64,000 nt of DNA from Hexactinellida sp. DTS-2022 (lineage: Eukaryota; Porifera; Hexactinellida). Both the position numbers and the translations under genes were made by a program. Each line of letters opens with the position of its first letter. Position 1 is the stretch's first letter. A model generated the notes under the pieces. The model was not told where the DNA came from. It ran no database searches and saw only the letters and a program-made list of their open reading frames with translations. Positions 1 through 12,402 of the stretch are shown here, in pieces. The stretch covers positions 5,880,501-5,944,500 of the forward strand of contig JAPNXP010000001.1 of NCBI GenBank assembly GCA_028753945.1, given 5' to 3'.

Positions 1-190
1 TCTGAATACAATCAGATTAGTAGAATATACAGGTATATATTCAATTTCCAATTGCTTATCTTACCATACGTACACATCAATGAGTCGCGAGTCCTGTCTC
101 AAGTCACCGAGTCAATTGACTGGTGAGTGGTGACTCGTTGACTGTTGATGACTCGCGAGTCATCGAGTCAATCAAATGAGTCGTGAAAAG
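1..190. repeat. Dispersed repeat rich in the palindrome gactcgcgagtc
   Basis: The stretch carries several copies of a gactcgcgagtc-like palindrome (around 84-165) next to unique-looking sequence. The same sequence, including the lead-in ending in ccatacgtacacatcaat, recurs at about 7730-8060, so this is a copy of an interspersed element. No coding potential is seen. Confidence 0.6.
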
Positions 191-822
191 CCCTGCTTAT
201 GGCTGGATTAATAAGAACATTATTTTCGTATTTCCACAGTTCCTTTATGCTTAAATTTACACTTCCCACTTATCACAGTTTTATAGCTACAATGAGGATA
301 GTATCAGTGATAACTTATTGGATTTGGAATCTATAATAGGATATATTGTCAAACACCACTGGCCATGGTCTAAATTTGTTTACCTTATCCGAAATTTCTT
401 ATAACGTATTAACCCTGCCACCACTTATGAAATTATTCACTTCCTCACTGCAGCCCTTCTCGCTGTTATAATCATCCAATTACTAGTCCACAGCACATAC
501 ACATGTATTAATGACAGACTACTCCAGTTAATTTGACCAGCAATATTATCGATGATAAACTGCTTGTTAAGGTCATACCACGGTCGATTTTATCGACTGC
601 TGTGCTCTAGGTGTCCTCCTCCTGGATTGGAATTGACGAATGGAATGATTGTTAGAATAGACAGCTATAATGACATTGTCATGTGTCAGAGCCAGAGCAA
701 TACACCCAGGTGAGTCAAGGAGTAAGTTAAGTATCTCTTTAGCTTAGATAGGCTGAAATATGATCAGAGATAAGCTATTTCTTAGTTTAGCAAGGATATG
801 TAACTAATATGGTTGCTATATA
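191..822. other. Stretch with no recognised feature
   Basis: AT-rich sequence with no open frame resembling a known protein, no clear terminal repeats and no RNA gene that I can see. Confidence 0.5.
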
Positions 823-1295
823 CACTCCCAACCAAAAGTATTCGTACTCCACAAGCATTCCCATAGAAAATAGTAATATAGTGTGTCAATAATAAAGTTT
901 ATTGACACTAAATACAAGGAATATTGCAATTTAGATTTCATATTCGTAATCTACGCATTCGAAATCTTTAAAGAAGCTTTGAACTCTATGAGCTACTGAT
1001 TAGGTTGAAAATTATCTTCCTATGCCACCATGTGCCACTTATTCCCATCTTGTAGCATGGGGACAATTGGAAGAAGTGGTACATGGTGACACCGGATGAT
1101 AATTTTCAAACTGATAAATATGTAATTGAGTTGAAAGCTTCTACAATGGTCAATTCGGTGGCGTAGAATACGATTCTGAATACAAAGTGGCGACATCTCA
1201 TAGAATTTGGATAAATTAGCGATAAATATTAGAGTTATATAGTACTATATCCATAGGAAATTTTTGGGTGTACGAATACTTTTGGTAGGGGAGTG
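823..1295. mobile_element. Tc1/mariner-type foldback MITE, 473 bp
   Basis: Inverted ends cactcccaaccaaaagtatt and its near mirror before 1295, each flanked by TA (821-822, 1296-1297), as expected of Tc1/mariner insertions. Pairing extends inward: attcgtaatctacgcattcg near 943 mirrors sequence near 1150, so the whole element is a near palindrome. It has no coding sequence. A sister copy lies at 5591-6068. Confidence 0.8.
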
Positions 1296-1299
1296 TACT

Positions 1300-1660
1300 T
1301 TGCTTAATCAACCAACGACCAAAAATATAGTACCTCCAAAAGACATGCTGTCGGCACAGCTGTAGTTTTAGATTTCACTGTGCCGACTATACTATAGTAC
1401 AGTGGCCCAGTTCTGATCTTACTGCCTTGGTTTTTTTTTTATCCGTTTCCTCTCCACGAAACAGAGTTTTATTAACTAAGAGCTGAAATTTTCAGGACAG
1501 TTGTCTCATGGGTTACAGATGTGCACCTGCGGTCTCGATTTTGATAATTCACATTTCCATCCCAGAAGGTGACAAAACTTTTAATCAATTAAATTAGAGG
1601 GTTGTCTCAGTATGGATTATCGAGTAGCATTCAATTAGTATTAAAGGGTATTCTATCAAT
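1300..1660 (+). repeat. Fragment of the 1.3-kb interspersed unit
   Basis: Contains the junction tgtgccgactatactatag with agtggcccagttctgatct (about 1378-1420), then the block on gagctgaaattttcaggaca. Both recur at 4911-5300, 16230-16430 and 23377-23526. It is read as a truncated copy of the same repeat family. Confidence 0.6.
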
Positions 1661-1878
1661 TATTAATTAAGTGTGTATTATAGAATGTCTAACAGAGGCT
1701 GTAATTTAATTGGTCGAGACGTGACCTACGTTATATAAGGCCTATGCACCAACTTTGTGAAACTGGACCATGGATAAAGGAAGGCTATTGGTAAATAGGT
1801 TATTTATCGTTATCTAAATAACTAGTAGTGAAAGATGTCATAAATGTTCTATAACTATATAGGAACATGATATCAAGG

Positions 1879-2045
1879 CATAGGCGTCGGACCCACCCGG
1901 CCACCCAGCATGGGCCGGGCAGCCCGAAGGGGCTACCCGGCTCTACTCGGCGTGAATGTTGCGGCCCCGGAATCGATTGGGCCGATCCCGGAACCTTTGG
2001 GCCGGGCGGCCCAAAGGGCCGGCGGGACCATTTCCGACGCCTATG
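1879..2045. mobile_element. hAT-type MITE, 167 bp, with 8-bp TSD
   Basis: Ends cataggcgtcgg and ccgacgcctatg are inverted. The 8-bp direct repeat tatcaagg flanks it (1871-1878 and 2046-2053), the duplication length of hAT transposons. The interior is GC-rich, unlike its surroundings. It interrupts the left arm of the foldback element. Confidence 0.85.
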
Positions 2046-2483
2046 TATCAAGGTATACATAGCACCCTTCAGAATTGAGCTATGTCATCATTTGATTACG
2101 TAATCGCTATTTTTGGTAGGTAGTATCGTGTTTTTATTGCCTACTTTTAACATAGTTAGACGCGTTATAAATGTTCAAAATTGGAACATGATGATAACTA
2201 GTTAGATGAAATATATCGAAATTATCAATGGAATGTTGACACATCCTCGGTTGCCAAGGAAATGAATATTTCCTAAAATGAGCCATAACTCAAAAACTAT
2301 CTATTTTATGTAAACTAGGCTAGTGCTGATCTATCCGCAATAGGTAACTTCCTATTCATTGATAATACATTTTCTAGGCCTAATACAATAATTTTTGAGA
2401 TATTGAAATAATTAGCACTTAGTTCCTTATGAGGTAATACACTCATTATCTTGTGTCAACATTCCATTGATAATTTCGATATA

Positions 2484-2670
2484 CAGTGGAGCCTCCCATA
2501 ACGGACACTCCAAATAGCGGACAACCTCTAAATAACGGACAACCCTCGTGGCACGGATTTATGTATTTAGCATATGTCTAATAGAAAAGCAACCTCTAAA
2601 TAGCGGACAACCTCTAAATAACGGACAATGGTTCGGTCCCAAGGTGTCCTGCTGTTCAGAGGCTCTACTG
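2484..2670. mobile_element. pogo/Tc1-class MITE, 187 bp
   Basis: Ends cagtggagcctcccataacg and gaggctctactg are inverted and sit between TA dinucleotides (2482-2483, 2671-2672). The interior repeats an ataacggacaa-like motif several times. No coding sequence. Confidence 0.75.
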
Positions 2671-2854
2671 TATTACATCTAACTAGTTATGGGCATCATC
2701 ATGTTCCAATTTTGAACATTTATAACGCGTCTAACTATGTTAAAAGCAGTCAATAAAAACACGATACTACCTACCAAAAATAGCGATTACCTAATCAAAT
2801 GATGACATAGCCCAATTCTGAAGGGTGATATGTATGTTGCAGTGCATGGCCTAC

Positions 2855-3085
2855 TTAATATACAGCCGTGTATGTCGCCGAGAAGGCCAAAAAAATAGAA
2901 GGCCAGTTTATAAATTTCATTCTAGGATAAACTATGCCCCTTATTGTTATTATTTGGGTTGTATATGGGGTAATCAACCATTGCGAGTCCAATGGAACCA
3001 CTTTTGAGAATCTCAGATTTGTGGTTAAGCTGTTTAGGCGCCATTTAATGATGACACAACAAATATACAAAATATACAATTCGAG
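2855..3085 (+). repeat. Interspersed repeat shared with 43415-43615 and 60880-60940
   Basis: The block from gtcgccgagaaggccaaaaa to tttaggcgccatttaatg is nearly identical to 43425-43610, and its first part recurs near 60890. The short open frames across it are not conserved proteins. Family unknown. Confidence 0.65.
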
Positions 3086-3207
3086 TCTAAAGAACTACGG
3101 AAAATGAAGATAATTTGGTAATATACTTAGTTTACATTTTCCGAATATATAATGTGTATGAATATGTATAAACCAGCAATTATATACGTTTTATGGACGA
3201 AAATCAT

Positions 3208-3725
3208 AGACTCCTTAAGATAAGGACTGGAACGTCGCGATCTCGGGGTTTTTAACTTGAGTCTGAGAGGCTCCAATTATAAAATTGAAAAAGCATTAGG
3301 TTTCCGGTTTCCAAATGTGATTTTTGGCATATAGGGGTAACTTTTGGTACCCGCCAACAAGTTGAGGTTTCCACTCAAAATTTATCACACCTCGACAAGT
3401 TATGACGTCATTGTCACATTTCGAGAACCCTGAAAAGTCACTTAATCGCACATAATTCGCACTCTAAGAGATAAATATCTGAAAATTTTATAGAACATGC
3501 ACATTAATGAAGCGGACACTTTGGTCACACCAGATTGCCAATATGCTTACTCATTATTACATGATGACGTAATCACTATAATTTCACATTTATATATTTG
3601 ACTATTTAGGCCTATTTACGCTTTATAATCAATGTTAGAAGTGTATAAACCACACACCAACCTCGAATCGGTTGGTGTGTGGTTGGGTTCTGCCGCAAAG
3701 CGACCTAGCAAGCGAGGTACCCTAG
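3208..3725 (+). mobile_element. Non-autonomous Helitron, 3' part
   Basis: Matches the interior and 3' end of the complete copy at 10813-11441: the same ggcatataggggtaactttt block, the long terminal hairpin built on accacacaccaacc, then a terminus ending CTAG followed by T (3722-3726). The 5' end (TCTATACT...) is missing, so the copy is 5'-truncated. Confidence 0.8.
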
Positions 3726-3769
3726 TCTATATAGATATACTGTAGCATCAATCTATATAGATTCTAGCA

Positions 3770-3945
3770 TTCATAAGCACCCATTGACATTAAAATGGAT
3801 AAAAGTGCGTATACACTGGTGTATATACACTTGTAGCCAATATAGTTCATAGAGTGCATATACACCGGTGTACATGCATGTACACCAACTTATCAGTGCA
3901 CATGCATGTACACCAAAAGTGCATATACACTGCAACATGTATACC
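3770..3945 (+). repeat. Repeat shared with 41265-41490
   Basis: The run from ataagcacccattgacatta through repeated gtgcatatacac-type motifs recurs at 41265-41490. There it is interrupted by a hAT MITE inside cacccatt, so this copy is the unoccupied site. Confidence 0.65.
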
Positions 3946-4115
3946 TTTATATCATATTCCTATATAGTTATAGAACATTTATGAGGTCTATCACTACTAG
4001 TTATTTAGATAACGATAAATAACTATTTATCAATAGCCTTCCTTTAATCCATGGTCCAGTTTCACAAAGTTGGAGCATAGGCCTTATATAACGTAGGTCA
4101 CGGTCGAGAGTAGAT

Positions 4116-4910
4116 TCATGCAACCAATCAGTTACCTATTTGTGTTCCATCACTTATTTCAATCAGTTATTTTTACAGCATTTTCTTTTGTGGGCACTAT
4201 TACAAACCAACGACCAAATATAGTGCCTCCAAAGGGGATGCAGTTGGAACAACTGTAATTTAGATTAAAAAACTAGATTTTCAAATAATCACTCGATTGT
4301 GCCTGAATTTACTACGTATTAATTAATTATTCACTTAATAACTTTGTTTTAAATTCGAGAAATCTCCAGGAACAAAACGTCCCCTAAACTGAGATGACAG
4401 TTATATCAATAACTCCTCTAACTCTAATCCTCATCTGTAATTGCTCTAGTTATGCTATTTAGACTGTTAGCAGCCGTCCTGGTAGAAGACACTCACGAGC
4501 GTTTGGAGGGGTTCATCCCCTCCCCGTGTTCCCTGCAGCAGGGGAGGTACCCCGGAGTGACCCTACATAAGGCCAGGAACAAGAACAGCAGGAAGTGGCT
4601 GTATAGCTGGAAGAGCGATAACAGAAAGGCTTGGCAGAAATACACCTTCTATACACAGGTACAGTTAGTATTCCTTGACCTAGATACGTTCACGTGACTA
4701 ATAAAACTACGGAAGGAGAACGGGATTTCCTTCTTAAATATTTCAAGCATATACTCAAGGCATTATCCCCAGTCGAACATTATAGATTACTATTCTATGA
4801 AATAACTGATCACAGGACAGTGTCAATTATATTATTTTGGTACTATAAATACAAGACCTATTAGATTAATACATGAGTATATAGCCATAGCTTTATAATA
4901 TAGATTGCTA
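4116..4910. other. No recognised gene; one unassigned open frame
   Basis: About 4195-4265 repeats the block accaacgaccaaatatagtg also seen at 1308, 7072, 27420 and 50030. An open frame at 4452-4697 (+, 81 codons) lies in locally GC-richer DNA but matches no family I know. I do not call it a gene. Confidence 0.4.
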
Positions 4911-4953
4911 TAGTATAGTAATAATATAGTGGCCCAGTTCTAACTATATAGTG

Positions 4954-5107
4954 CAGGGGTTTTTTAAGGTTGAGACCTTGGTGTATCTCAGCGCGACCTT
5001 GGTGAAACTCAACACTGCAGCGGGCCGCGGCAGAACATAATCGTGGTGTAACTCCAAAAAATCTTGGTGCAAAATTTACACCAAGATCGGCCTTAAAAAA
5101 AACCTTT
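4954..5107. mobile_element. Small hAT-like MITE
   Basis: Begins caggggttttttaagg and ends in the imperfect mirror ccttaaaaaaaacctttt, interrupting the left copy of the 1.3-kb unit. The matching place in the right copy (near 16390) lacks it. No clean target duplication was found, so the class is tentative. Confidence 0.45.
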
Positions 5108-5590
5108 TCTAATCTTACTGGCTTGGTCAGCTGGTCCGTATATAGTCTACAGAACAGAATTTATCAATTAAGAGCCCCAATTTTCAGGATAGGTGTTCAT
5201 GGGTTACAACTTAAAGATGTGTACCTGGGGACTGGGTCACGATTTTTGCTTACATTTTTTTGGACACATTGTTACACCTCTTTTATGTCACAACAGAAAC
5301 AATAAATAGTCCCGAATATTCAATTTGCTATATGCATTCGATAGAGAATTGAATTCTACACCTTTTCACAGTGCACAAATTTTCAAATTGGGCTTAGTTT
5401 GTGCCACAAATGAGTTGCTAATTCTCTTTGTTTACTATCACTTGAGTTCAATTAGAAGTGTTAAATCTAATTCCATTGTTTCAACTTGTGATAATTATAT
5501 TGATTCAACTTGTGAGCTCGAGTAGGCTTTTATTTTCTATTTGAAAACTAAGATTCTACATTCCATAACATCTAGAGATTAAGTGATATA

Positions 5591-6068
5591 CACTACCCGG
5601 GCAAAAGTATTCGACCACCCAAAATTTTCCCATTAAAATAGTACTATAGTAGGTTTAACAATGGAAGAGAGTGTATTCAAATTATATGATATATTGCTAT
5701 TTCGAATACAAATTCGAATTCTGCGCATTCCAATTAACAAATGTAGAAGCTTTCAATTCAATTCCTTATGATTAGGTTAAAAATTTTTATCCTGTGCCAC
5801 TATGCACCACTTTTCCAAATTGCCACAATGGGAGAGATGGGAACAGGTGGCACAAGTTGCCATTTGATGATAATTTTCAACTGAATTAATATGTAATCAA
5901 TTTGAAAAGATCTACAATCGGTAATTCGAATGCGTAGAATACAAATCTGAATTCAAAATAGCAATATGTCAAAAGGTTTTAATACATTGAACAATATAAT
6001 TAGGCCTACTATAGTACTATTTTCAATGGGAAAATGTTGGCTGGTCGAATACTTTTGTCCGGGTACTG
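5591..6068. mobile_element. Tc1/mariner-type foldback MITE, 478 bp
   Basis: Ends cactacccgggcaaaagtat and the mirror before 6068, each beside TA (5589-5590, 6069-6070). The inverted arms extend through attcgaattctgcgcattc near 5715 and its mirror near 5930. The other copy of the host repeat reads straight through this site near 15920, giving an empty site in the same window. Confidence 0.85.
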
Positions 6069-6447
6069 TATATTTAATTCTGCAAGAATACTCTTTTACT
6101 ATTATATTACTGGCGTATTTAATTTAAATTAACTTAGACAGCATTTGACATACACGTATAGAGAAGCATCCAGTTTGTTTATAGTGGTTGTTCAATGTGC
6201 TGAATTCAAATTTGGTAGCCAAATTCATTTACAATTACTATACGTATATAACAAATAAATAAACATAATAAATGTAAGTTGATGTTGAAATTAGTATTAA
6301 ATTATTAATAATATTAATAAATATTTATAATAATTAGCTAAATATCATAATTCTCAGAGATGATACAAGATAGAAACAAAAGTCCAATTTATCGATTGAT
6401 CCTTATCCCACGTAATACCTCTAAAATGGGTCTTGACACCTTGAGAT

Positions 6448-6763
6448 CAGAGGCGGATCCAACACAAATCTGAGGGGCAGAGACTATTTCAGGGGGGGCT
6501 GTCTCCTAAAATACCTAACTAAATTTTCAACATACTAAATCTTAAATATCTCAAATAGTCAAAATCCTTAAAATGTAAATACAATAATATATAGTGAGTG
6601 AGTTATATCTATGATAATAATACTAAAGAAATATAATTGGTGCGATTTGCGATACTGAACTTTCAGGTCTGAGTTGGCACGGATGTTGTCAGTGGGGAGG
6701 GGGGCAGGTTATAATTTAGGGGGGGCATATGCCCCCCCTGCCCCCCCCTTGGCTCCGCCACTG
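6448..6763. mobile_element. hAT-type MITE, 316 bp, with 8-bp TSD
   Basis: Ends cagaggcggatcc and ggctccgccactg are inverted, flanked by cttgagat on both sides (6440-6447, 6764-6771). The interior has long G runs and C runs. The mirror copy of the host repeat, near 9140, has a single copy of the target and no insert. Confidence 0.88.
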
Positions 6764-7005
6764 CTTGAGATGATGATGATATGGTCAAAAAAATAGTTTT
6801 ATAATATTGTTAATTATATATTCTGAATGCGTTGGTTGGTGTTGGGTGAATACCCAACATGCGCATACAAAATGCATACTCAACACATATTATATTCTAC
6901 TGAAACTTGAATATCTCTGAATTGAAGTCAGCTAAAAGGAAACTTCCAACGCAATTAGGGTCGTTACCTTCCGAAACACCTTTCTGAAATGGTTTAGCAC
7001 TTTAT

Positions 7006-8310
7006 ATTTACAATGACATTACATAAAATCTAAAGTTTTGCCGATTGCTTGTTCTTTTGTAGCTCTATCAAACGGCTAAACACCAGAATATAGTGCCTTC
7101 AAAGAACATTCTGTCTGCACACCTGTAATTTTCTATTTTAATTGTGCCGACTACAGTATAGTATAGTGGCCAGGGCTTTATCCAGGAGCGCGCCATACGC
7201 CTAGAGGCGTATAAATTGGGAAGAGTTTTCGTTCAGGAGCGCGAAAACTTCCGAAAGTTCCCATAGAGTAATACAAAACTAACCTTTTAGGCGTACAAAA
7301 TTCATACTATAGTGACCTTAGGACAGTTAGGAGTGTTCAATTCTAGACCTGTATAATACCCTGATAGTGACCCAGTTCTAATCTCGCTGCCTTTATTTTT
7401 ACTGTGCCGACTATACTATAGTAGCCCAGTTCTAAAATGACTGACTGTATATATATTTATTTTCGCCGTTGACGGTGCTCTGGCCACCTTTCTACATTGA
7501 GTTCTGAAAATTGGCAAGTAGGAGCGGTATGACTTTGAACCTAGCATTATCATTTTTGATCAAATACTTTTGACACCTATTTAAACTAATTATTGCTCAT
7601 AACATTAAATAATTCATAGTGAGCTTGATAAAATTACATTTATGAATACAGCATTAAATTGTAGACCTTTTCACCGAATGGCGGTTATCTCGTCCACGAA
7701 AATTTCGTTCCAGAAATTTCCAGTGCTTTTGAGCAGTCACCGAGTCATTTGACTCTTGACAAAATTAACTGACTGAGTCACCGAGGCAATTGACTCGTGA
7801 CAAGATTCGGTGACTCGAGCACCGAGTCTGACTCGATGTTTCGTGGTGACTCGCGAGTCATCAAATCAATCAGATAATATCTTTTGAGATTCATGGGTTT
7901 TTCAAATTCTGGTAAAAGAATATTCAGGTACTATTACTCAATTTCCAATTGCTTAATCTTACCATACGTACACATCAATAATTCGCGAATCCTGAACTCG
8001 ATGGCTCGCGAATCCTGACTCGATGACTCGCGAGTCCTGACTCGTTACAAACTTCTGTGACTCGTGAAATTTCGTCCAACAGAAATTAAAATTTGACAAA
8101 TATTATGTTTAATAAACCTGAATAAATAAAAGCTGAATATTTATATAAGCAGCATCCTTATATGTAGACGGTCTATAAAAGCCCATACAAATAAGCCAAA
8201 AATTTGTAGACGTCAATAAATTCTGTAGACCACTTGCCCTGCTTTTTATGGGTAATACTAATGTATATGTAAAAAACCTGGTCTAGAAATAGACGGTCTA
8301 CATATAAGAT
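7006..8310. repeat. Repeat patchwork without a gene
   Basis: Holds a copy of the gtgccgactacagtatag junction (about 7138-7165) and blocks related to the 1.3-kb unit (7440-7700, cf. 44820-45000). It also has the gactcgcgagtc-rich repeat (about 7730-8060). A small inverted-repeat MITE spans about 8157-8308, with ends cttatatgtagacggtct and agacggtctacatataag. No coding sequence is recognised. Confidence 0.55.
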
Positions 8311-8315
8311 ATCTC

Positions 8316-8830
8316 TTAAATACATGAGTAGAAACTGAATGAAATTCTTATACCTCTCAAGTATGTCAATGGATCACGGTTTACATAATCTGAAATGAGA
8401 TGGAAAAGTATTTCATCACTTGCGATACATTGTTTTGATCTTTTTGGCACATCTCCTGCCTCCCATTTATAAGTCTTGCTCCTTGAAAAGCTTTCTCTAT
8501 CTGTAGATGCTTCAAGAACTTGCATAATGATGGGTGAGGTGAGGGGAAACTTGATTTAATTGCATTATGCCATCCCTCAACTGAGTTGTTTGTACTGGCA
8601 AGCCTAGTGCTCTTCCTTCACACAAGTTCCAAATGCGTATAAGATAATTCAATATTCTGCTCGTTTGGTCTGCCATTTCTTCGCCATATAATTTTTCCAA
8701 AAATATGTTGCAACATTACTTGCAGATTCTTGGGAATATTGCATAGCAAATTGCAACAATCAACTACTAATGTTCTGGCACGAATATCAAACTCAGTAGC
8801 ATCTTTATTCGGGTACAAATTCTCTATCAT
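8316..8830 (-). pseudogene. MULE transposase remnant, C-terminal part
   Basis: Read on the minus strand, two overlapping frames carry TNNSVEGWHNAIKSSFP followed by CKFLKHLQIEKAFQG. That block closes the catalytic region of animal Mutator-like (MULE) transposases. Upstream comes an N-proximal stretch with FGKIIWRRNGRPN. The reading frame is interrupted several times and no start is defined, so this is a dead fragment. A piece of the catalytic core of the same family lies at 16428-16560 and an N-terminal piece at 26005-26290, all on the minus strand. In life the protein would cut and paste its own element. Assignment rests on motif recognition, not on a search. Confidence 0.7.
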
Positions 8831-10812
8831 TTATGTATTGAGTTATTAAGCCTTCTGATTGAATTTTTCTATAGATATTTTGAGACAAATGAAAATTAAA
8901 TTATTTCAGAAAGGTGTCTCAAAAGGCAACGACCCTTAGTGAGTTGGAAGTTTCGTTTTAGCTCACTTCATTTCAAAGATATTCAAGTTTCAGTAGAATA
9001 TAATAAGTGATGAGTCAGCATTTTTAATGTGCGTGTTGAGTGATCACCCAACACCGACCAAACCATTCGAATTTCGAAATATAGAATTCACAAAATTGTA
9101 AAAACACATTTTTTAGCGATGTCATCATCACCTCAAGGTGTCAAGACCCATTTGTAGAGGTGTTACGTGGCATAAGGATCAATTGATAAATTGAAAGTTT
9201 GTTTTGTTGCGTCTGATTTTAACTCGCGTCTGATTTTAACTCGTCACTATAGCAGTACCATGGATACTGTTTTACCGTCTTATTTTAACTTGTTCTTGAT
9301 AACATTAATGTCCTGGGTTCAATATTAGTATTACACATTGAATAATAATGTATTTAAATTTGAATGTGTTGTTATTGAATTAAAGACAACAATCCATTGA
9401 AATGAATGCAAAAGAGCTTGATGATTTATCTCGATATCTATTTTCGAATGTGTATCCGACACACATTCTTGAAAGCAAGAACAGCAGTCATGCCAAGAAT
9501 AACTTTCGTGTGAGAGCCAAACAATTTCAGATTGGATACAAGGATAAGATTTTCAAGGTAAATTTCCTATAACATCAGTGGTCATGATACAATTATTGGA
9601 ACATTTTATTACAGATAATTACCGATAAAATTATTGAATAGGACAAAATTGAGGTGTTGCGTGAAGATGGAGTAACCGACGCGCTGAAACTGTACCATGA
9701 TATTGCAGCCCATCCCGGGATCAATGCTACTATAAGATTTAGTATGTAATTATTGCAAAAAATATTATTCTCTACAGTTACCCTCTCAATTAAATTAATT
9801 AAGTAATTAATGACATGTACAAATTTTTAACTATATAATTTATTCAAATTTTAAGTGGTGAAGGCATATTATCAGGATACAAATCCAGTCGAGAATCAAG
9901 CAAATAATGAAAGTTTGATTTCATAATTTGCTTGTAATCATTATTTGCAAAATACTCACCACCCAAAAAGCGAAGGAATTTGTTAGCCAGAATAAAGCTT
10001 TGAAAACTTCATAATAAATAGACACCTGTTATTGGAACTAAAATAGAGTTAGAAATACGCAAGAATGCAAATGTATTGTAAACATCCTGTGTAGTTGATC
10101 AATTCTTTTATTTTTAGGTCAAAACTTGTCATGTTTGTCATGTAACATCAGCCTTATCTCTTCAACCACAAAGGAAACTGCAACCAATCCCTTCACCAGC
10201 TCAGCCTTGGTACCACATTGGTATAGATCTGGTCTGTGATTTGCAGGACAGTGAAGGCTACAAACACCTCTTCGTCACTACCTGCTATCTCTCAAAGTTC
10301 TGCGCAGTACTAAAAGACTAAAGAGGTTTTTACGCAACTAGAGGTTATCTACCTTACACTGGGTGTCCCAAAATAATTCAGCGTGATCAAGGCCCAGAGT
10401 TTGTCAGCAAGGTACATATAATAATTATAGTGAAGTGATAAGGGAATAAAATATAGTTGTATATACACACTATAATATAATTATCTACTGGCATATATGA
10501 TAATTTTTTGTTGTTGTTCTTGTTGTTAAGTTGAAGTAACTAATATATAATAAGACATATTTATTGAATACATCTAGACCGCGTAGTAGTGAAGGGCTCG
10601 TTTATTATATATATAATTTTAAATTATTATCAATTTATAATAATGTAATTATTCCTCTAATTTGGATAGGAATTCCAGAAATATCATGAAAGGTTGGGAG
10701 TAGATAATAGAAAGACCGCAGCCTACCATCCACAAAGCAATGGTCTTGTGGAAGCTCACAACAAGATACTGAAAAAGTGAGTGGAGCATAGTAGTGTTAC
10801 GTATATTCTTTA

Positions 10813-11441
10813 TCTATACTATTAAAACACAAGGCTGGTTATGTGGGTATGTGTATATATTTGTTTGTATGCATGGGCGGCGCGGCCGCACCCCGCACGG
10901 GTGATTCACCCGCGGGCCCCTGAACCGATTACAAAGGGGACTAGTAGGTCGATCACCCGGGGGCCCCCAAAAGCCGCGCCGCCTCTGTTTGTATGTCCGA
11001 GTTGATTGAAGAAAGTGGACGGTTTCCAAATGTGATTTTTGGCATATAGGGGTAACTTTTGGTACCCGCCAACAAGTTGGGGTTTCCACTCAAAATTTCT
11101 CACACCTCGACAAGTTATGACGTCATTGTCACATTTCGAGAACCCTGAAAATTCACTTAATCGCACACAATTCGCGCCCTTTAAGAGATAAAATCTGAAA
11201 ATTTAATAGAACATGTACATTAATGATGCGGACACGTTGGTTGCACCAGATTGCCACTATGCTTACTCATTATCGCATGATGACGTAATCACTAAATTTC
11301 ACATTGTTAAATTTGACTGTTTTAGGCCTATTTACGCTTTATAATCAATATTAGGATTATATAAACCACACACCAACCGCGAAGCGGTTGGTGTGTGGTT
11401 GTGTTTTGTTGCGAAGTGACCTAGCAAGCGAAGCGCGCTAG
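10813..11441 (+). mobile_element. Complete non-autonomous Helitron, 629 bp
   Basis: Begins TCTATACTATTAAAAC and ends GCGCGCTAG. It lies between A (10812) and T (11442), as Helitrons do, with no target duplication. Near the 3' end is a long hairpin (about 11366-11400) from accacacaccaaccgcg folding on cggttggtgtgtggt. Partial copies lie at 3208-3725, 16760-17095 (-), 23120-23349, 25545-26005, 27870-28030 (-) and 50205-50290. It encodes no protein and must have relied on a RepHel enzyme in trans. Confidence 0.9.
10872..10987. mobile_element. hAT-type MITE inside the Helitron, 116 bp
   Basis: Ends catgggcggcgcggc and gccgcgccgcctctg are inverted. The direct repeat tttgtatg (10864-10871, 10988-10995) flanks it. 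GC-rich interior. It is the innermost of four nested insertions here. Confidence 0.85.
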
Positions 11442-12402
11442 TTAAGCTTAAGCTTAATTATTTAATTTAATTTTTATTAACCCATATATCACACTACATA
11501 ACCAATTTAGCAAACTGAACAAAATGGTGTTAGAGGCAGGTGCTGAATGGCCAAGTAAATTGCAAGCTGCTGTTCTAGCCGCAAACACATGTTGGAAGAA
11601 ATCAACCAAATTCACACCGTTATTCCTCATGTATGGCAGAGAGTCCAACAGTGCGCACCTGCTTGAACATTTACCGTTCAGAATGACGAGCACGACGATT
11701 CTCCTATTTGTCTAGACTTGGGTAATCAGGAGAATGATTGGATAAACCCATTAATGGACAACCGTGCCGAATCAAAAAGACAAGCTCATGATAACATCCA
11801 ATTCGAGCAAGTTAAACAAAAATGTGTATTCGATAACAAGGTCAAGAAATACAGGTAAATCAATATGATAACCATTAATACCGTGAATAGACTCAGTTAT
11901 TATTAACTTTACACTAGATCGGAGATAAAGGAGGACGACCAGATTCTTCTACTTAACATGCGCAAGGAAAAGAAAATGCCTGAAAGTAAAAAGGAGAACA
12001 AGTACATTGGGCCAATGGTTGCAACGAACGTAACTGAGAACCATGCCTTGGTTCAAAAAGGTACATCTTCTAAGTTGCAAAAAGTCCCGCTCCACATCTA
12101 CAAACCATATCATCCAAGATCCAGGTCTCCGACAGTTAATATACCATCGAAGAAAGTAAAATGGACGACCAAATAATTTCGGATGATGTTTCTCCTGCTG
12201 TGAAAACCTCGATTCCAAAGTGGAGATTTGGAATATCGAGGGGTTGATAGCCAAGAAATTGGAAGAGTTAAAGGTTCGTAACATTGACATTGAACATTAT
12301 CTCTCAAAAATTCAAATAAGAGATTATAATTATTTTCCTTAACAAAAATTATAAATTAATAAAATTACTGCAAAACTTCAGACACATAAATCCTTCTTTT
12401 AG

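Larger units (their letters stand above)
1700..4115. repeat. Inverted-repeat (foldback) element with later insertions
   Basis: Sequence at about 1715-1870 (gacctacgttatataaggcc onward) is mirrored at about 3955-4110. An inner pair, 2055-2215 and 2680-2825, is also mirrored. The loop is filled by younger insertions: a hAT MITE (1879-2045), a pogo-like MITE (2484-2670) and a Helitron end (about 3208-3725). The sequence at 2205-2390 has a diverged relative at 58860-59020. No protein is encoded. Confidence 0.55.
4911..7005 (+). repeat. Interspersed unit of about 1.3 kb, left (plus) copy, with three insertions
   Basis: This stretch, once three MITEs are subtracted, is the reverse complement of 8890-9204 joined to 15429-16430. 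Examples: cttgagatgatgatgatatg here against the ggtgtcaagacccattt block near 9150, and the tatgcattcgatagagaatt block near 5330 against 16160. The two copies face each other around a MULE transposase remnant. No intact coding sequence. Confidence 0.75.
9402..12176 (+). pseudogene. Ginger1 integrase-type transposase, multi-exon, frame-damaged
   Basis: Exons can be followed with GT..AG borders. 9402-9557 is the ATG exon. 9642-9741 has HDIAAHPG, the His pair of an H2C2 finger. About 10117-10410 has CHVCHV, the Cys pair, then IGIDLVCDL and IQRDQGPEFV, the first two acidic residues of a DDE core. About 10671-10776 has AAYHPQSNGLVEAHN, the glutamate helix. 11524-11855 and 11918-12176 follow, the last with YIGPMVATN and VPLHIYKPY, a GPY/F-like module. 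The product would bind the terminal repeats and catalyse excision and integration. A Helitron sits in the intron after 10776. At least two exons have disturbed frames, so this copy is probably inactive. KRBA2-like host genes are relatives. Confidence 0.8.

Noticed and set aside
1867-2103. Open frames on both strands over a GC-rich block
   Set aside because: They coincide with a 167-bp hAT MITE defined by inverted ends and an 8-bp duplication; the coding look comes from low stop density in GC-rich repeat DNA.
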